Source: Streptomyces coelicoflavus
GTDB lineage: Bacteria; Actinomycetota; Actinomycetes; Streptomycetales; Streptomycetaceae
Length of the DNA stretch: 64,000 bases
Reading direction: 5' to 3'
NCBI RefSeq assembly: GCF_003112555.1
Contig: NZ_BEWB01000009.1
Location: forward strand, 62,001 to 126,000
In this document: in pieces, positions 17,281-26,336 of the stretch
How positions within the stretch are numbered: position 1 is the stretch's first letter
How the letters are laid out: every line of letters starts with the position of its first letter
The notes under the pieces: generated by a model
The model's input: the letters and a program-made list of their open reading frames with translations, nothing else
Database searches by the model: none
What the model was told of the DNA's origin: nothing
Made by a program: the position numbers and the translations under genes

Positions 17281-17447
17281 TAGACGCTGGCCGCGCGATC
17301 CCGGTTCCCGCGCCCGGCGCGGGGGCAACTGTGGCTCCGGCGGAGTCGCCAACGATCTACCAATCTACTTCGTAGGATAAGGTCGCAGTTCCGTAGGACG
17401 ACAGGTCGCGGCCATCATCGCCGCACGCGTCCACGTGATGCCTCGAG

Positions 17448-18683
17448 TCAGGGCAGCCCGAGAACACGGAGCGCAAGGCCGACCGCGGGCTTGGGACCGA
17501 ACGAGGTTGACTTTCGGGGCATCAACACTCCGGCACCAGCGAGTTCGCGCACCAGGGCCTCCGTGGTCGCGGGGAGTAGCAGAGCGGTGCCACTTCCGGG
17601 TGCGGCCACGTCCGCGACTGCCTGCTGGACGTCGTGTGAGTACCTCACGGCGCCGGGTAGATCCGGCACAGCCCATACGGTGTCCAGCAGCAGGTGATCA
17701 CCGACGGCTGCGGGGATCGCAGCCCACTCCCGGGGGCGGGAGGCGAGGGCTTCACGCAATGCCATGGGATCGGGGTCGGTAACCGACCACGCCTGCCCGG
17801 CGCCGACCAGGACCAGCTCATTTGGCCCGGGCTTCCGCGGCCCGTCCGGCAGGGACAGGACGCGGGCGACATTGGCCGCCAAGGAGGCCGCCTTCTCCGG
17901 GTCCAGTCCGGGTAGCACCCGATGGATCGCGGAGAGCCGCAGAGGGTACGCATTGGTGTCGATCAACAGGGCGAGAGAGTTCCTCCATGGACTGCCGGGT
18001 TGTCGGCCGAGGTGCAGGCAAGCGGCGTGGCGGTGGTGGCCGTCGGCAATGAGCGCCCGGCCCCGGGATACGCCGCTGGTCAGCAAGTCAATCTCCTGGT
18101 CGTCGTCACAGACCCACAGTGTGTGAGTGATCCCTGCGACACGGACGACCACTGCCGGTGGGCGGCGAATGACGTGCTCCATGACCTGGCCGGCCACTGA
18201 CTCCATAGCACTGTGGGTCAGCAGCAAAGGCTCCAACTGAGCCCGGAGACCGGACATGTGGGCGGCTCTCTGCTCGACGACCTGAGGAGACACGGCTTCG
18301 TGGGGCAGCAGCAGCCGCTCCTCCCGCACGCTGTTGTCTCGTGGCACTGAGAGCTCACCGATCAGGCCGCGTTGCAGGATTCGGGCGCCCCGCTGCTGCT
18401 GGTAGACGTAGACGGCGGGCCGCTCGTCGCGTCGTAGCACTCCGCGGTGCAGCCAGCCCCTCAACTGCCGAGCGGTGGCCTGTGGATCTTGTGTGTAGAG
18501 AAGGCGTGTCACCTGGTAGGGGTGACCGCGCTGTGATCGCGCCTGCGCCCGTCCGTGATCGTCTTGAGGGGGAGCCACGATACGGGACAGGTCGCCGACA
18601 ACTCCCTCGTCGTAGCGCACAGCCCGAAAAGCGCGGAGGCGCAGGGATGTCGGCTCCGGCGCAGGAGCAGCTGGGGTGGACAT
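17448..18683 (-). CDS. DUF1015 family protein
   Basis: A 411-aa cytoplasmic protein from ATG 18683 (AGGGAG seven bases upstream). DUF1015 hallmarks are seen: RAVRYDEGVVGDLSRIVAPP at the N-terminus, RALIADGHHRHAA in the middle, and MPRKSTSFGPKPAVGL at the C-terminus. The biochemical role of the family is not established to my knowledge. It is downstream of the cysteine-synthase-like/MFS pair on the same strand, but two hairpins separate them, so it may be a separate unit. Confidence 0.85.
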   Translation of the reverse strand: MSTPAAPAPEPTSLRLRAFRAVRYDEGVVGDLSRIVAPPQDDHGRAQARSQRGHPYQVTRLLYTQDPQATARQLRGWLHRGVLRRDERPAVYVYQQQRGARILQRGLIGELSVPRDNSVREERLLLPHEAVSPQVVEQRAAHMSGLRAQLEPLLLTHSAMESVAGQVMEHVIRRPPAVVVRVAGITHTLWVCDDDQEIDLLTSGVSRGRALIADGHHRHAACLHLGRQPGSPWRNSLALLIDTNAYPLRLSAIHRVLPGLDPEKAASLAANVARVLSLPDGPRKPGPNELVLVGAGQAWSVTDPDPMALREALASRPREWAAIPAAVGDHLLLDTVWAVPDLPGAVRYSHDVQQAVADVAAPGSGTALLLPATTEALVRELAGAGVLMPRKSTSFGPKPAVGLALRVLGLP

Positions 18684-18714
18684 GGATTGCTCCCTGGTGA
18701 GTAGCACAGCCCGT

Positions 18715-18744
18715 CAGGGCGGGCGCCGTTTGGCACCCGCCCTG
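18715..18744. terminator. Stem-loop upstream of the DUF1015 gene
   Basis: CAGGGCGGGCGCC pairs with GGCACCCGCCCTG around a GTTT loop: twelve pairs plus one G-T wobble. It lies between the MFS gene and the DUF1015 start. It could be a terminator or a leader structure. Confidence 0.6.
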
Positions 18745-18880
18745 GGTACAGCAGGCGGATGGATCGGACCGTGGCGGATTGAGCCCAGTCACGTGAGAAC
18801 GCCGAGTGGCAGGCATGGCGAGGGTCCGCATGGGGCGTCCACGCCGACTCGCCTCTCGGTGCTTTACGGGCCGCGGCCAA

Positions 18881-18906
18881 GGGCGGGCGGCTTGGTCCGC
18901 CCGCCC
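18881..18906. terminator. Terminator of the cysteine-synthase-like/MFS operon
   Basis: GGGCGGGCGG and CCGCCCGCCC form a perfect ten-base stem with a CTTGGT loop, just past the MFS stop on the minus strand. Confidence 0.65.
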
Positions 18907-18927
18907 CGTGGGCCTACGTAATCGGGA

Positions 18928-20235
18928 TCAGGCCGCCGCGGGCTCCGGGTCGTGCGCGCGTACGGGCTCCGAAAGGCGACCGGTGCGGTGCAGTCCGTAC
19001 AGAGCCGCCGCACAGGCGAGACCGAGGAGGAGTAGCGCGATCCATGGCAACGCAGGCACTCCAGCCGAACGAGCCGCGTCCAGAGACGCTCCCGTGAGCA
19101 GGTTCCCAAGGGTGATGCCGACGCCGCAGATGGTGTTGTACAGCCCGTAGTGCGTGGCCACGAGCCGGTCCCCCGAGAGCCGGACGATGGTGTCCATCTC
19201 GAAGGGATAGGCGATCATCGTGCCGATGGCCAGGAACAGCGCGGCGAGCGTGGGTGGCACCGCCGCAAGCAGCCACAGCGCGACACCGGACGCCGGGACG
19301 GGCACGGCTGTGGCCAGCAGCAGCGGCGCGAACGCCAAGCCCATCACGGTCAGACCCCGGACCAGTGCCTGGCCGGGCTCGTAGCGGGCCTTGCACCAGG
19401 CGGTCACCCGCGTCTGGCCGACGATGGTACTCAGTCCGGACGCAGCGAAGAGCAGCGCCACAGCGACCGTGCCGAACTCCCCGTCCCCACCGAGTCGGCG
19501 CACTTCCAGGGGCAGGGACAGGTAGATCTGGAATGAGAGGACGTACGAGCCGACCATGGCACCGGAGAAGAGAAGGAAGGGCCGGTTGGCAAGAATGCCG
19601 CGCCACTGGGCGAGGACGCCCTCTCGGGCCTGGCCCTCTTCCTTCTCGTTGGTGTCCTTGGCACGCCGGGCCGGTAGAGCGCGGATCTGCACGATGCTCA
19701 GCAGCGCGAAGACCCCAGCCGACACCAGACACGTGATGCGGAAGTCCACTCCGGTCAACACCATGCCCACCAGCGGGCCGAGGAGGATTCCGGCCTGGTA
19801 GAAGACGTTGAACAACGCGAACGCCTCGACCCGGCGCTCCCCCGCGTCCGCTGCGAGATAGGCCCGGACCGCGGGATTGAACAGTGCCCCTGCGAGCCCG
19901 GTCGCCGCGGAGGCGGCGATCAGCGCACCCAGCGAGTCGACCAGGCCGAGCGTCGCGAAGCCGATCGTGCGCAGCACGCACCCGGCCACGATCAGCGGCT
20001 TGTAGCCGAGCCGGTCGGCAAGCGTGCCGCCAACGAGGAACATGCCCTGCTGGCTGAAGTTCCTTACCCCGAGGACCAGTCCGACGACCCAACCGGCCAG
20101 GCCGAGTGTTCCGGACAGGTGAGCCGCCAGGTAGGGCATGAGCATGTAGAAGCCGAGATTGATGGTGAACTGGTTCACCATCAACAGCTGGACGCTGCGC
20201 TCGTACGTGCGTACTTGTGCGAGGGTGCTCTTCAC
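18928..20235 (-). CDS. MFS transporter
   Basis: A 435-aa major facilitator with about 12 helices. The loop 2-3 motif reads GGTLADRLGYKPL, and FNPAVRAYLAADAGERRVEA follows helix 4, as in drug or metabolite exporters. GTG 20235 overlaps the stop of the cysteine-synthase-like gene and is preceded by GGAGGAGGA, so the two are translated together. The longer frame upstream to 20934 is an antisense-type shadow of the enzyme gene. I infer export of the enzyme's product; the substrate is unknown. Confidence 0.88.
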   Translation of the reverse strand: MKSTLAQVRTYERSVQLLMVNQFTINLGFYMLMPYLAAHLSGTLGLAGWVVGLVLGVRNFSQQGMFLVGGTLADRLGYKPLIVAGCVLRTIGFATLGLVDSLGALIAASAATGLAGALFNPAVRAYLAADAGERRVEAFALFNVFYQAGILLGPLVGMVLTGVDFRITCLVSAGVFALLSIVQIRALPARRAKDTNEKEEGQAREGVLAQWRGILANRPFLLFSGAMVGSYVLSFQIYLSLPLEVRRLGGDGEFGTVAVALLFAASGLSTIVGQTRVTAWCKARYEPGQALVRGLTVMGLAFAPLLLATAVPVPASGVALWLLAAVPPTLAALFLAIGTMIAYPFEMDTIVRLSGDRLVATHYGLYNTICGVGITLGNLLTGASLDAARSAGVPALPWIALLLLGLACAAALYGLHRTGRLSEPVRAHDPEPAAA

Positions 20236-21329
20236 CGGTCCTCCTCCGACGGCTCGGAGAGCGTGAGCGGATCGACCACGGTGGTGCACCGGGTCCAGCG
20301 TGTGATCTCCTTCTCGTCCCCGCGGCCGATCGTCTCCGGCTCGGGCGCGGGCGGCGAGTCGAGCAGGCCGTGGGCGGCGCAGTAGTCGTCGTCGAACACC
20401 GTCCCGAGGTAGCGCTGCGGGCCATCCGGGAAGATTGCCGCGATGCGCGTGTCGGACGGCACCGTCCGGGCCAGCCACCCGGCGACCAGAGCGACCGCCC
20501 CCACGCTCCACCCACCCGTGGCGTAGTGCGAACCGGCCAGCTCTCGGCAGGTCCAGACCGCCTCCCCCGGAGCCACCCAATGCACCTCGGAGAAGTTCTC
20601 GTAGGCCACGTTGCGCGGGTAGATGCTGGACCCCAAGCCCCGCATCAGCCGCGGCCGGGCCGGCTGACCGAAGATCGTGGAACCGACGGTGTCGACTCCG
20701 ACCACCCTCAGCTCTGGATACAGCTGCTTGAGGACCCGGGAGGTGCCGGCGGAGTGGCCGCCGGTGCCCACGCTGCACACCAGGACGTCGATGTGGCCGA
20801 GTTCTGTGGCGAGTTCCAGGGCGAGCGGGGTGTAGGCGGTGGTGTTGTCCGGGTTGTTGTACTGGTCCGGACACCAGGACTCCTGGTGCTGTGCCATGAG
20901 TTGCTGAACGCGGTCGCGGCGGGCCTGCTGCCACCCCCCGGTGGGGTGTGGTTCGGAGACCACGTTGACCTGGGCCCCGTACGCCGTCAGCAGCCGGGAC
21001 ATGGACATCTCCAGACCCGGGTCGGTGACGAGGGTGACCGGGTGGCCGTAGACCATTCCGGCCAGGGCAAGGCCCAGGCCCAGGGTGCCGCTGGTGGACT
21101 CGATGATGCGCGCGCCGGGTCGCAGGTCGCCGCGGGCGCGTGCCCGCTCCACCATGTGCAGACCGGGCCTGTCCTTGATCCCGCCGGGGTTGAACCCCTC
21201 CAGTTTGGCCCAGAAGCCACGGTCCGCGGGTGTCAGCGGCTCGGACACCCGCAGCAGCGGAGTGTTCCCCACCAAGCCAGACAAGGCCGAACGGTCCGGT
21301 GTGACGGCGGTGTTCATCAGTGGACTCAT
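20232..21329 (-). CDS. PLP-dependent cysteine-synthase-family enzyme (copy 1)
   Basis: A 365-aa fold-type II PLP enzyme related to CysK/CysM. The PLP lysine segment is FNPGGIKDRPGLHM, followed by the substrate loop ESTSGTLGLGLALAG and the phosphate loop SVGTGGHSAGTSRVL. The C-terminal part after IAAIFPDGPQRYLGTVFDDD is longer than in classic CysK. ATG 21329 is chosen; the frame extends to 21434 but without a good start. It is about 65-70 percent alike by eye to copy 2 at 38053. Substrates are unknown: cysteine synthesis, or a non-proteinogenic amino acid as in SbnA-type pathways, are both possible. Confidence 0.87.
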   Translation of the reverse strand: MSPLMNTAVTPDRSALSGLVGNTPLLRVSEPLTPADRGFWAKLEGFNPGGIKDRPGLHMVERARARGDLRPGARIIESTSGTLGLGLALAGMVYGHPVTLVTDPGLEMSMSRLLTAYGAQVNVVSEPHPTGGWQQARRDRVQQLMAQHQESWCPDQYNNPDNTTAYTPLALELATELGHIDVLVCSVGTGGHSAGTSRVLKQLYPELRVVGVDTVGSTIFGQPARPRLMRGLGSSIYPRNVAYENFSEVHWVAPGEAVWTCRELAGSHYATGGWSVGAVALVAGWLARTVPSDTRIAAIFPDGPQRYLGTVFDDDYCAAHGLLDSPPAPEPETIGRGDEKEITRWTRCTTVVDPLTLSEPSEEDR

Positions 21330-21459
21330 CTCTTTCGCTCTCGATCGATGAATGCGTCGTGCGTGTTCATCTCGCGCCACGGCCACGAGAGGGGTGGTCA
21401 GCCCCGACTCGTGGAGCCGTCGCACGACAGCCACGGATTAGCGGCTGCGTTCGAGAGGT

Positions 21460-21891
21460 CTAGATGCGCCACCGCGAGGTGCGAGCCAGCTCGATTCGGC
21501 CCGTGCGGGCTCCCCGACGCCTGTACGGTCGCCGGCGCACAGGCCATCGATTCACGAGCGCGGAGAGGACGACGAGCGCCGTCGCCCCTACTCCGGCAGG
21601 TGAGTAGTCGACGACCTGCGCCGTTGTACGAGCCGCTCCGTCCGCACAACATTCCTCGTCTTCATGTGGTGTGTGCGGTCCGTGGGGGACCGCACCCTTC
21701 ATCTCCGGCGCGACTGCTACGGACACCGCAGACGTCGACCGGTCCGGGTCGTCTGTCGGCCCGTGTGTAAGGGCGCAGAGGCCGATCACCGCCAACAGGC
21801 TTCCGAACAGTAGCGAAGCGAGTCGGCGGCGCCACCGCGAGTCCTTCAGGACCCACCGGATGGATAACCTCGCATCACGGTTTGTCAGCAC
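21460..21891 (-). CDS. Small membrane-anchored Cys/His protein, unknown
   Basis: About 143 aa from GTG 21891, with CGGAGGA just upstream; an in-frame ATG at 21933 is weaker. One helix (LASLLFGSLLAVIGLCALTHG), then an outside segment with GPHTPHEDEECCADG, then a second weak hydrophobic stretch and a basic tail. No family is certain. Its layout (helix, then His/Cys-rich segment) resembles the other small exported proteins at 22106, 29518, 37444, 45822 and 55102. Confidence 0.6.
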   Translation of the reverse strand: MLTNRDARLSIRWVLKDSRWRRRLASLLFGSLLAVIGLCALTHGPTDDPDRSTSAVSVAVAPEMKGAVPHGPHTPHEDEECCADGAARTTAQVVDYSPAGVGATALVVLSALVNRWPVRRRPYRRRGARTGRIELARTSRWRI

Positions 21892-22105
21892 AAATCCTCC
21901 GTGTGCCACCGATTTGACCACGGCAGCGGCCATGGCACAGACAAACGGCAGGCGTGAGTGGGGGGCTTAAGGAGGGCGTCGACGATCCAGCGCGGGATCC
22001 GTATCGGCGGAGCGGGATCCTACTCTCGTGACGCGCAGACCGACGTACCACTCGCCCGTCTGAACGGGTGAGCCAGAACGATCGGACGTGTAAGGACTTC
22101 GAAAT

Positions 22106-22558
22106 CTAGACCTGTTGGATCACGAAGGATCTCAGGGCCCCTGAGGGCGAGGGATCGGACTCCGGCGCGCCGAGGCACTGGTTGTCAGCGGTTCGCTCGG
22201 CGGTGGCCGATTCACTGGTGGAGGCTGCAAAGCACGGCAGCGCAACCACCGGGCCCGGAAGCGGTTGGCCGGCTACACAGTGTTCCCCCGGATGCGACGA
22301 ACCATGATTGTCACGGCCGTCACCCGTTGCGACAAGGCGAGACGGCGCCTGCGCTCCCGAGGCGTCGTGAGGCTCTACGAACGGCTCGGCAGCGGGTACC
22401 GCTGAGCTGGTCACCGAGTGGCTGGGGACACCGTCGGCATGTAGTCCGTGCGTGAACACGACACCGAGGAGCAGCACGGCCAGACCCAGCACAGGCAGTA
22501 GCCGACCCGCGGCAGCACGGGCCCGCAGCATGCACGGAGGCGACCAAGCCGTAATCAT
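22106..22558 (-). CDS. Small exported His/Cys protein, DUF6153-like
   Basis: A 150-aa protein from ATG 22558. A signal-like helix (AGRLLPVLGLAVLLLGVVFTHG) is followed by a Ser/Pro/His-rich segment and three Cys (GEHCVAGQP, VALPCFAAS, DNQCLGAPE). It ends IQQV, like an exported polypeptide without a second helix. No clear ribosome site; TAGTAT lies nine bases upstream, so a leaderless message is possible. Assignment to the DUF6153 group is by layout and context only. Confidence 0.55.
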   Translation of the reverse strand: MITAWSPPCMLRARAAAGRLLPVLGLAVLLLGVVFTHGLHADGVPSHSVTSSAVPAAEPFVEPHDASGAQAPSRLVATGDGRDNHGSSHPGEHCVAGQPLPGPVVALPCFAASTSESATAERTADNQCLGAPESDPSPSGALRSFVIQQV

Positions 22559-22746
22559 GCCGTGATACTAGCGGCTCTCGGGCGTTGATCCGTCAAGACT
22601 CCGGACGCAGCTCGACAACGCGCCACGCAAATGACTTATTTGCTCTGGCGAGGACTGACAGCAGGCGGCCGCTACCGAGCGCTGAGCACTCCGAAGAAGC
22701 GTTCTACTATGGGCTCGCGTAGCACGGCGAAGAGGAGAGAGCGACC

Positions 22747-23103
22747 ATGCGGCGGCTGGGGGAACTCGAAGCGGAGATCATGGACCGCCTGTGGCGTTGG
22801 AAGCGTCCGGCGACAGTGCGGGAGATCGTCGACGACATCAACAAGCAGCGCCCGCTCGCCTACACCACCGTGAATACGGTGGCCACCATCCTCTACAACA
22901 AGGGCTGGCTGCTGCGCGGCAAAGAAGGCCGCGCCTGGGTGTACACGCCGGTCCGCAGCCGCGAAGAATACTCGGCAGGGCTCATGGAGGAGGCGCTCGG
23001 CGCCAGCGAGGACCACCCGGTCGCCCTCGCCCACTTCGTGGAGCAGATGAGCCCCGAGGAGGTCAGCGCCTTGCGCAAGGCGCTGCGCGACGCAGGACGA
23101 TAG
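22747..23103 (+). CDS. BlaI/MecI/CopY-family transcriptional repressor (copy A)
   Basis: A 118-aa winged-helix repressor. RLGELEAEIMDRLWRWKRPA and VREIVDDIN lead into the recognition region PLAYTTVNTVATILYNKGWL, followed by GRAWVYTPVRSREEYSAGLM and the C-terminal dimer helices. ATG 22747 has GAGGAGAG upstream. No M56 partner is adjacent; the next gene is an NlpC/P60 hydrolase with a CTA-N5-CTTAG site before it. BlaI repressors are normally inactivated by proteolysis triggered by an M56 protein; the ones at 24388 and 52003 could serve it. Confidence 0.92.
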   Translation: MRRLGELEAEIMDRLWRWKRPATVREIVDDINKQRPLAYTTVNTVATILYNKGWLLRGKEGRAWVYTPVRSREEYSAGLMEEALGASEDHPVALAHFVEQMSPEEVSALRKALRDAGR

Positions 23104-23172
23104 AACCGCTTCCCAGGGCGCAAGCTCGTCCGAACCACCACGCTCCTGCGGCCAGAATTGCGACGGGGACTA

Positions 23173-23185
23173 CTAAGCTACTAAG
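23173..23185. promoter_or_regulatory. CTA-N5-CTTAG operator (one mismatch), NlpC/P60 promoter
   Basis: CTAAGCTACTAAG reads as CTTAGTAGCTTAG on the other strand, seven of eight fixed bases. The sequence is a tandem CTACTAAG repeat (23170-23185), about 90 bases upstream of the hydrolase start. Confidence 0.5.
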
Positions 23186-23274
23186 TTGATAGAGCAGACT
23201 GATCGACACCAACGGCACCGCCCGGTGGATGGCCTCGCAGTCTTCCCCGGGTGAAACAGAGGAGTTGTCACAGG

Positions 23275-24300
23275 ATGGGAACCCACCGCCGTCCGAAGCC
23301 GCCGAGCCGTTCCCGGCTCGCAGTCCTGGCCGCCGCGGCGGGGACGGTCTCTCTCCTGCCGACTCAGAGTCAGGCCGCACCCAAGCCCTCCATAGACGAA
23401 GTGCGACAGCAGGTCGAGGAACTCTACGAGGAGGCGGAGGCCCCGACGGAGGAGTACAACGCCATCCTCGTCAAGAAGGACAAGCTTCAGGAGGAAGCCG
23501 AGCGCGCCCAGGAGCAAGTCGCCAGACAGCAACAGGAGATCAACGAACTGCGGGACCAGATGGGCCCGGTGGCCGCCGCGCAGTACCGCGACGGCGGCTT
23601 GGACCCGAGCGTCCAACTGTTCCTTTCCTCCGCCCCGGACGACTACCTCGACAAGGCAGCCAGGGTCGATCGCCTGAGTTCGCGTCAGGTCTCCATGTTG
23701 AGCAGCTTGGAAGCCAAACAGCGCGAGCTTGCCCAGACCCGTACCGAGGCGGTCAAGAAGCTGAGCGAGGCGGAGAAGGCCCGCAAGCGGCTCGGCAGCA
23801 AGAAGGAGGAGATCCAGGGCAAGCTGCGCGACGCCCGAAAGCTCCTCAACAGCCTCACGGCCGAACAGCGTGCCGAACTCAAGGCCAAGGAGGCCAAGGC
23901 GGACAAGGCTGCCGGGAACAGCGACAGCCCGGCCGCGTACAACGGCGCCGCCAGCGGGCGTGCCCGTACGGCCATCGACTTCGCCTACGCCCAACTCGGC
24001 AAGCCCTACGAGTGGGGCTCGACCGGACCGAATTCATTTGACTGCTCCGGGCTGACCGGCTCCGCGTGGCGCGCGGCCGGCGTCTCGCTGCCGCGCACCG
24101 TCATCCAGCAGTACTCGGCGGGACGCAAGGTGGCGAAGTCGGACCTGCAGCCGGGCGACATCATTTACTGGTACAACAACAACCAGCACAACGGCCTGTA
24201 CATAGGCAACGGCAAGGCCATCCACGCTCCGCGTACCGGGAAGAACGTCGAGATCACTCCCCTCGACTCGATGCCCTTCTTCGCGGCCTCGCGCCCCTGA
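23275..24300 (+). CDS. NlpC/P60 peptidoglycan endopeptidase with coiled coil
   Basis: A 341-aa secreted wall hydrolase of the RipA/Streptomyces NlpC type. Signal peptide: LAVLAAAAGTVSLLPTQSQA. Residues 40-210 are a long coiled coil rich in Glu, Lys and Ala. The C-terminal NlpC/P60 domain carries the catalytic Cys (SFDCSGLTGSAWRAAG), His (NQHNGLYIG) and a further His (KAIHAPRTG). It cleaves D-gamma-Glu-diaminopimelate bonds in the family. ATG 23275 is chosen with GAGGAG ten bases upstream; GTG 23251 is an alternative. Confidence 0.92.
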   Translation: MGTHRRPKPPSRSRLAVLAAAAGTVSLLPTQSQAAPKPSIDEVRQQVEELYEEAEAPTEEYNAILVKKDKLQEEAERAQEQVARQQQEINELRDQMGPVAAAQYRDGGLDPSVQLFLSSAPDDYLDKAARVDRLSSRQVSMLSSLEAKQRELAQTRTEAVKKLSEAEKARKRLGSKKEEIQGKLRDARKLLNSLTAEQRAELKAKEAKADKAAGNSDSPAAYNGAASGRARTAIDFAYAQLGKPYEWGSTGPNSFDCSGLTGSAWRAAGVSLPRTVIQQYSAGRKVAKSDLQPGDIIYWYNNNQHNGLYIGNGKAIHAPRTGKNVEITPLDSMPFFAASRP

Positions 24301-24387
24301 CCCGGTCGAGCCGGAGCAATCGGTCGGGGTTCCTGGCGAGCGAGTGAATCCTGCCCTTGCAGAGAGAGTGGTGCGGGACTTGATGTC

Positions 24388-25296
24388 TCAGGGTCCGCAC
24401 GCCACCAGCAGGGGCAGCAGCGGGGCCGCGACCGTAGCCGCCGCCAGGCCCAACCATGTCACGCGATGCGGCCGTGGCTGTGGCGCGAGGATCCGGCGCA
24501 GCCTGAGGAGCGCTCCCGCTCCGCCTGCACCGAAAGCAGCCTGCGGTGCGCGGCCTGACGCCACCTCGCACATCGCGGTGGCCAGCACGTCGCGCGAGTG
24601 ATACCGCAGAGCACGGTCGTCCGCGATCATCTCGGTCAGCAGCCCGGTCTGCTCCTTGGCGTGCCGAGCGAGCGGCAGACCGGGGAAAGCGCGGGAGAAC
24701 GCGTCCGTGAGCGCGTGCAGCAGGTGATGCCTGCCTTCGATGTGCGCCCGCTCATGCTCCAGGACGGCTCGGAGTTGCTCCTCGGACAAGACGTCCAGGG
24801 CGCCTCGGGTGACGACAACCCGACGGCAGCGGCCGGGCAGACAGTAGATGGCCGGGTCTGCGTGGTCGAGGATGGTGGCGTCGTATTCGGGCGCCGGCTC
24901 GCCGACGAGGGCCAGAACGTCGAGGTGACGTTGCCGCGCTCGGCGAGCCTGCCACACACAGCGCACGAACCAGCCGATGGGCAGCAAAAGGATCGCGGCA
25001 GGAGCTGCGAGCAGCAGGCCGTCCATAACAGTAGGCGTGGGCCCCCCGGGCGGTGCGTCGCCAGAGAGACCGCAAGCGCTGAGGAACCCGACAAGTCCGT
25101 CGTGTACATGCTGTTCAGTGAGGACCAGGTGGTAGATCGCGAGCGCGGTGGCGACGACGAAGGTCACCATGAGGCCCTGCCAAGCAAGGACCGCGAGGCC
25201 AGGTGCCCGATGAGACCACCGCGCTCGGGCGAGCAACAACGGCGCCACAGTGCCCACCAGGGCCGCGTATCCCACCAGCGCCAAGGGTGTGATCAT
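24388..25296 (-). CDS. M56 (BlaR1-like) membrane metalloprotease without sensor domain
   Basis: A 302-aa polytopic protein. Three or four helices surround a zinc-protease core with LEHERAHIEGRHHLLHALTD (HExxH) and the downstream acid in EMIADDRALR. True BlaR1/MecR1 sensors carry an extra extracellular penicillin-binding domain of about 250 aa; it is absent. ATG 25296 overlaps the stop of the BlaI-type gene (ATGA). By analogy the protease destroys or triggers loss of the repressor. The signal is unknown. Confidence 0.88.
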   Translation of the reverse strand: MITPLALVGYAALVGTVAPLLLARARWSHRAPGLAVLAWQGLMVTFVVATALAIYHLVLTEQHVHDGLVGFLSACGLSGDAPPGGPTPTVMDGLLLAAPAAILLLPIGWFVRCVWQARRARQRHLDVLALVGEPAPEYDATILDHADPAIYCLPGRCRRVVVTRGALDVLSEEQLRAVLEHERAHIEGRHHLLHALTDAFSRAFPGLPLARHAKEQTGLLTEMIADDRALRYHSRDVLATAMCEVASGRAPQAAFGAGGAGALLRLRRILAPQPRPHRVTWLGLAAATVAAPLLPLLVACGP

Positions 25297-25661
25297 GCCT
25301 CGCTCCGCCTCTTCGCAGCTCGGAGAGCCGAGCGTAGTGCGCCCTCCTCCTCCGGCGTCAGCTGCTCGAGAAAGCTGACCAGGGTTCCAGCCGGGTCCGG
25401 ATTGTTGCCCAGGGCGTCCTGCATCAGGGAGGCCGTGTACTGCTGGCGAGTGCAGGTGGGCGTGTACACCCAGGCCCGCCCCTCCTTGTGCCGCTTGAGC
25501 ATGCCCTTGCCATGGAGAATGTCGGCCACCGTTTTGACCGTGCTGTAGGCGAGGGGCCGTCCCTTGTTGATGTCCGTCAGCACGTCGCGGGCGGTCGCCG
25601 GACGCCCCCAGGCCCACAGGCGGTACATGATCTCCGCCTCCAGCTCACCCAGCTGACGCAC
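25293..25661 (-). CDS. BlaI/MecI/CopY-family transcriptional repressor (copy B)
   Basis: A 122-aa winged-helix repressor from GTG 25661 (AGGGAG upstream). Conserved parts: QLGELEAEIMYRLWAWGRPA, RPLAYSTVKTVADILHGKG and EGRAWVYTPTCTRQQYTASL. It is coupled to the M56 gene (ATGA) and overlaps the upstream membrane-protein gene by 17 bases, so all three form one operon. Operator binding at 26237-26249 would make it autoregulated. Confidence 0.92.
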   Translation of the reverse strand: MRQLGELEAEIMYRLWAWGRPATARDVLTDINKGRPLAYSTVKTVADILHGKGMLKRHKEGRAWVYTPTCTRQQYTASLMQDALGNNPDPAGTLVSFLEQLTPEEEGALRSALRAAKRRSEA

Positions 25662-26205
25662 GACCGCTCCCTTCCCTCCCGGAGTGCGAACCCTCCGGTA
25701 CCAGTGAACGTCCATCGTATTCCGCCGAGCCCGGGTGCCCTACGGGGGCACCGGTGAACGACGCGGCGGCGGGCGCCGGGCATGCTGCCGCCAGACGCAG
25801 ACGTCGGATGAGGGCGTGCGCGAGCAGCACCAATGACGCGATGGCCAGAACCGGCTGCGCCGGCGCCCAGTAGGAGAGGGCACCACTGACACCGATGGCC
25901 ATCACTACCAGCTTGTTGCAGATGGGGCAGCCGACGGCGAACGCGGCCAGCGCGCCGGCGAACATCGCCCGGCGCCCTCTGGGGCCCTGGGAGCGTCCCG
26001 CGAGGGGCTGCCCCGCATAGGTGGCCGCCAGCAGCCCCATGAGCAACGACGAGGCAGCCCAGACCGGATAGTCCCACCACAGCACCGGAGTCATCCGGGT
26101 GTAGAAGTCCGTGGGCACGACCCCGGTCGGCACTCCGACCGCGACGCCCGCGAGGAGGGCCGCAACCACCGCCACCGCCCAGTGACGTGGCGTCCATGTA
26201 CGCAT
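25645..26205 (-). CDS. Polytopic membrane protein with CPxC motif, unknown family
   Basis: A 186-aa protein with about four helices and the intramembrane motif AFAVGCPICNKLVVMAIGVS. The paired cysteines suggest thiol-disulfide or metal chemistry, in line with the surrounding ResA/CcdA genes. The N-terminus (HWAVAVVAALLAGVAVGVPT) is a signal-anchor; the C-terminal 40 residues are polar. It heads the operon with BlaI copy B and M56. I do not recognise a named family with confidence. Confidence 0.7.
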   Translation of the reverse strand: MRTWTPRHWAVAVVAALLAGVAVGVPTGVVPTDFYTRMTPVLWWDYPVWAASSLLMGLLAATYAGQPLAGRSQGPRGRRAMFAGALAAFAVGCPICNKLVVMAIGVSGALSYWAPAQPVLAIASLVLLAHALIRRLRLAAACPAPAAASFTGAPVGHPGSAEYDGRSLVPEGSHSGREGSGRASAG

Positions 26206-26236
26206 GCGCCTGCCTTTCCATTCACTTCCAGTACTG

Positions 26237-26249
26237 CCAAACAGCTTAG
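26237..26249. promoter_or_regulatory. CTA-N5-CTTAG operator (one mismatch), BlaI-B operon promoter
   Basis: CCAAACAGCTTAG matches seven of eight fixed bases; a trailing TAG (CTTAGTAG) is shared with the transpeptidase and hydrolase sites. It lies about 30 bases upstream of the CPxC membrane-protein gene. Confidence 0.45.
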
Positions 26250-26336
26250 TAGGAAAGCGAAGGATTCAGGCCCTGCTCGGTGTCCCGACTCTTCTGGACA
26301 CTGAGCGGCGGGATGCTTCTCAAGTACCTCCCCCAC

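Noticed and set aside
17365..17375. CTACTTCGTAG as a further copy of the common operator
   Set aside because: It is palindromic but does not fit CTA-N5-CTTAG; kept only as a note.
18928..20934. MFS frame extended to 20934
   Set aside because: The added 233 residues overlap the cysteine-synthase-like gene in another frame and are Arg/Gly/Pro-rich; GTG 20235 with GGAGGAGGA is the natural start.
20217..21770. 517-aa plus-strand frame
   Set aside because: Antisense shadow of the cysteine-synthase-like gene, no protein-like composition.
22700..22746. Operator before BlaI copy A
   Set aside because: CTACTATG occurs, but no 13-base match; copy A may not be autoregulated through this motif.
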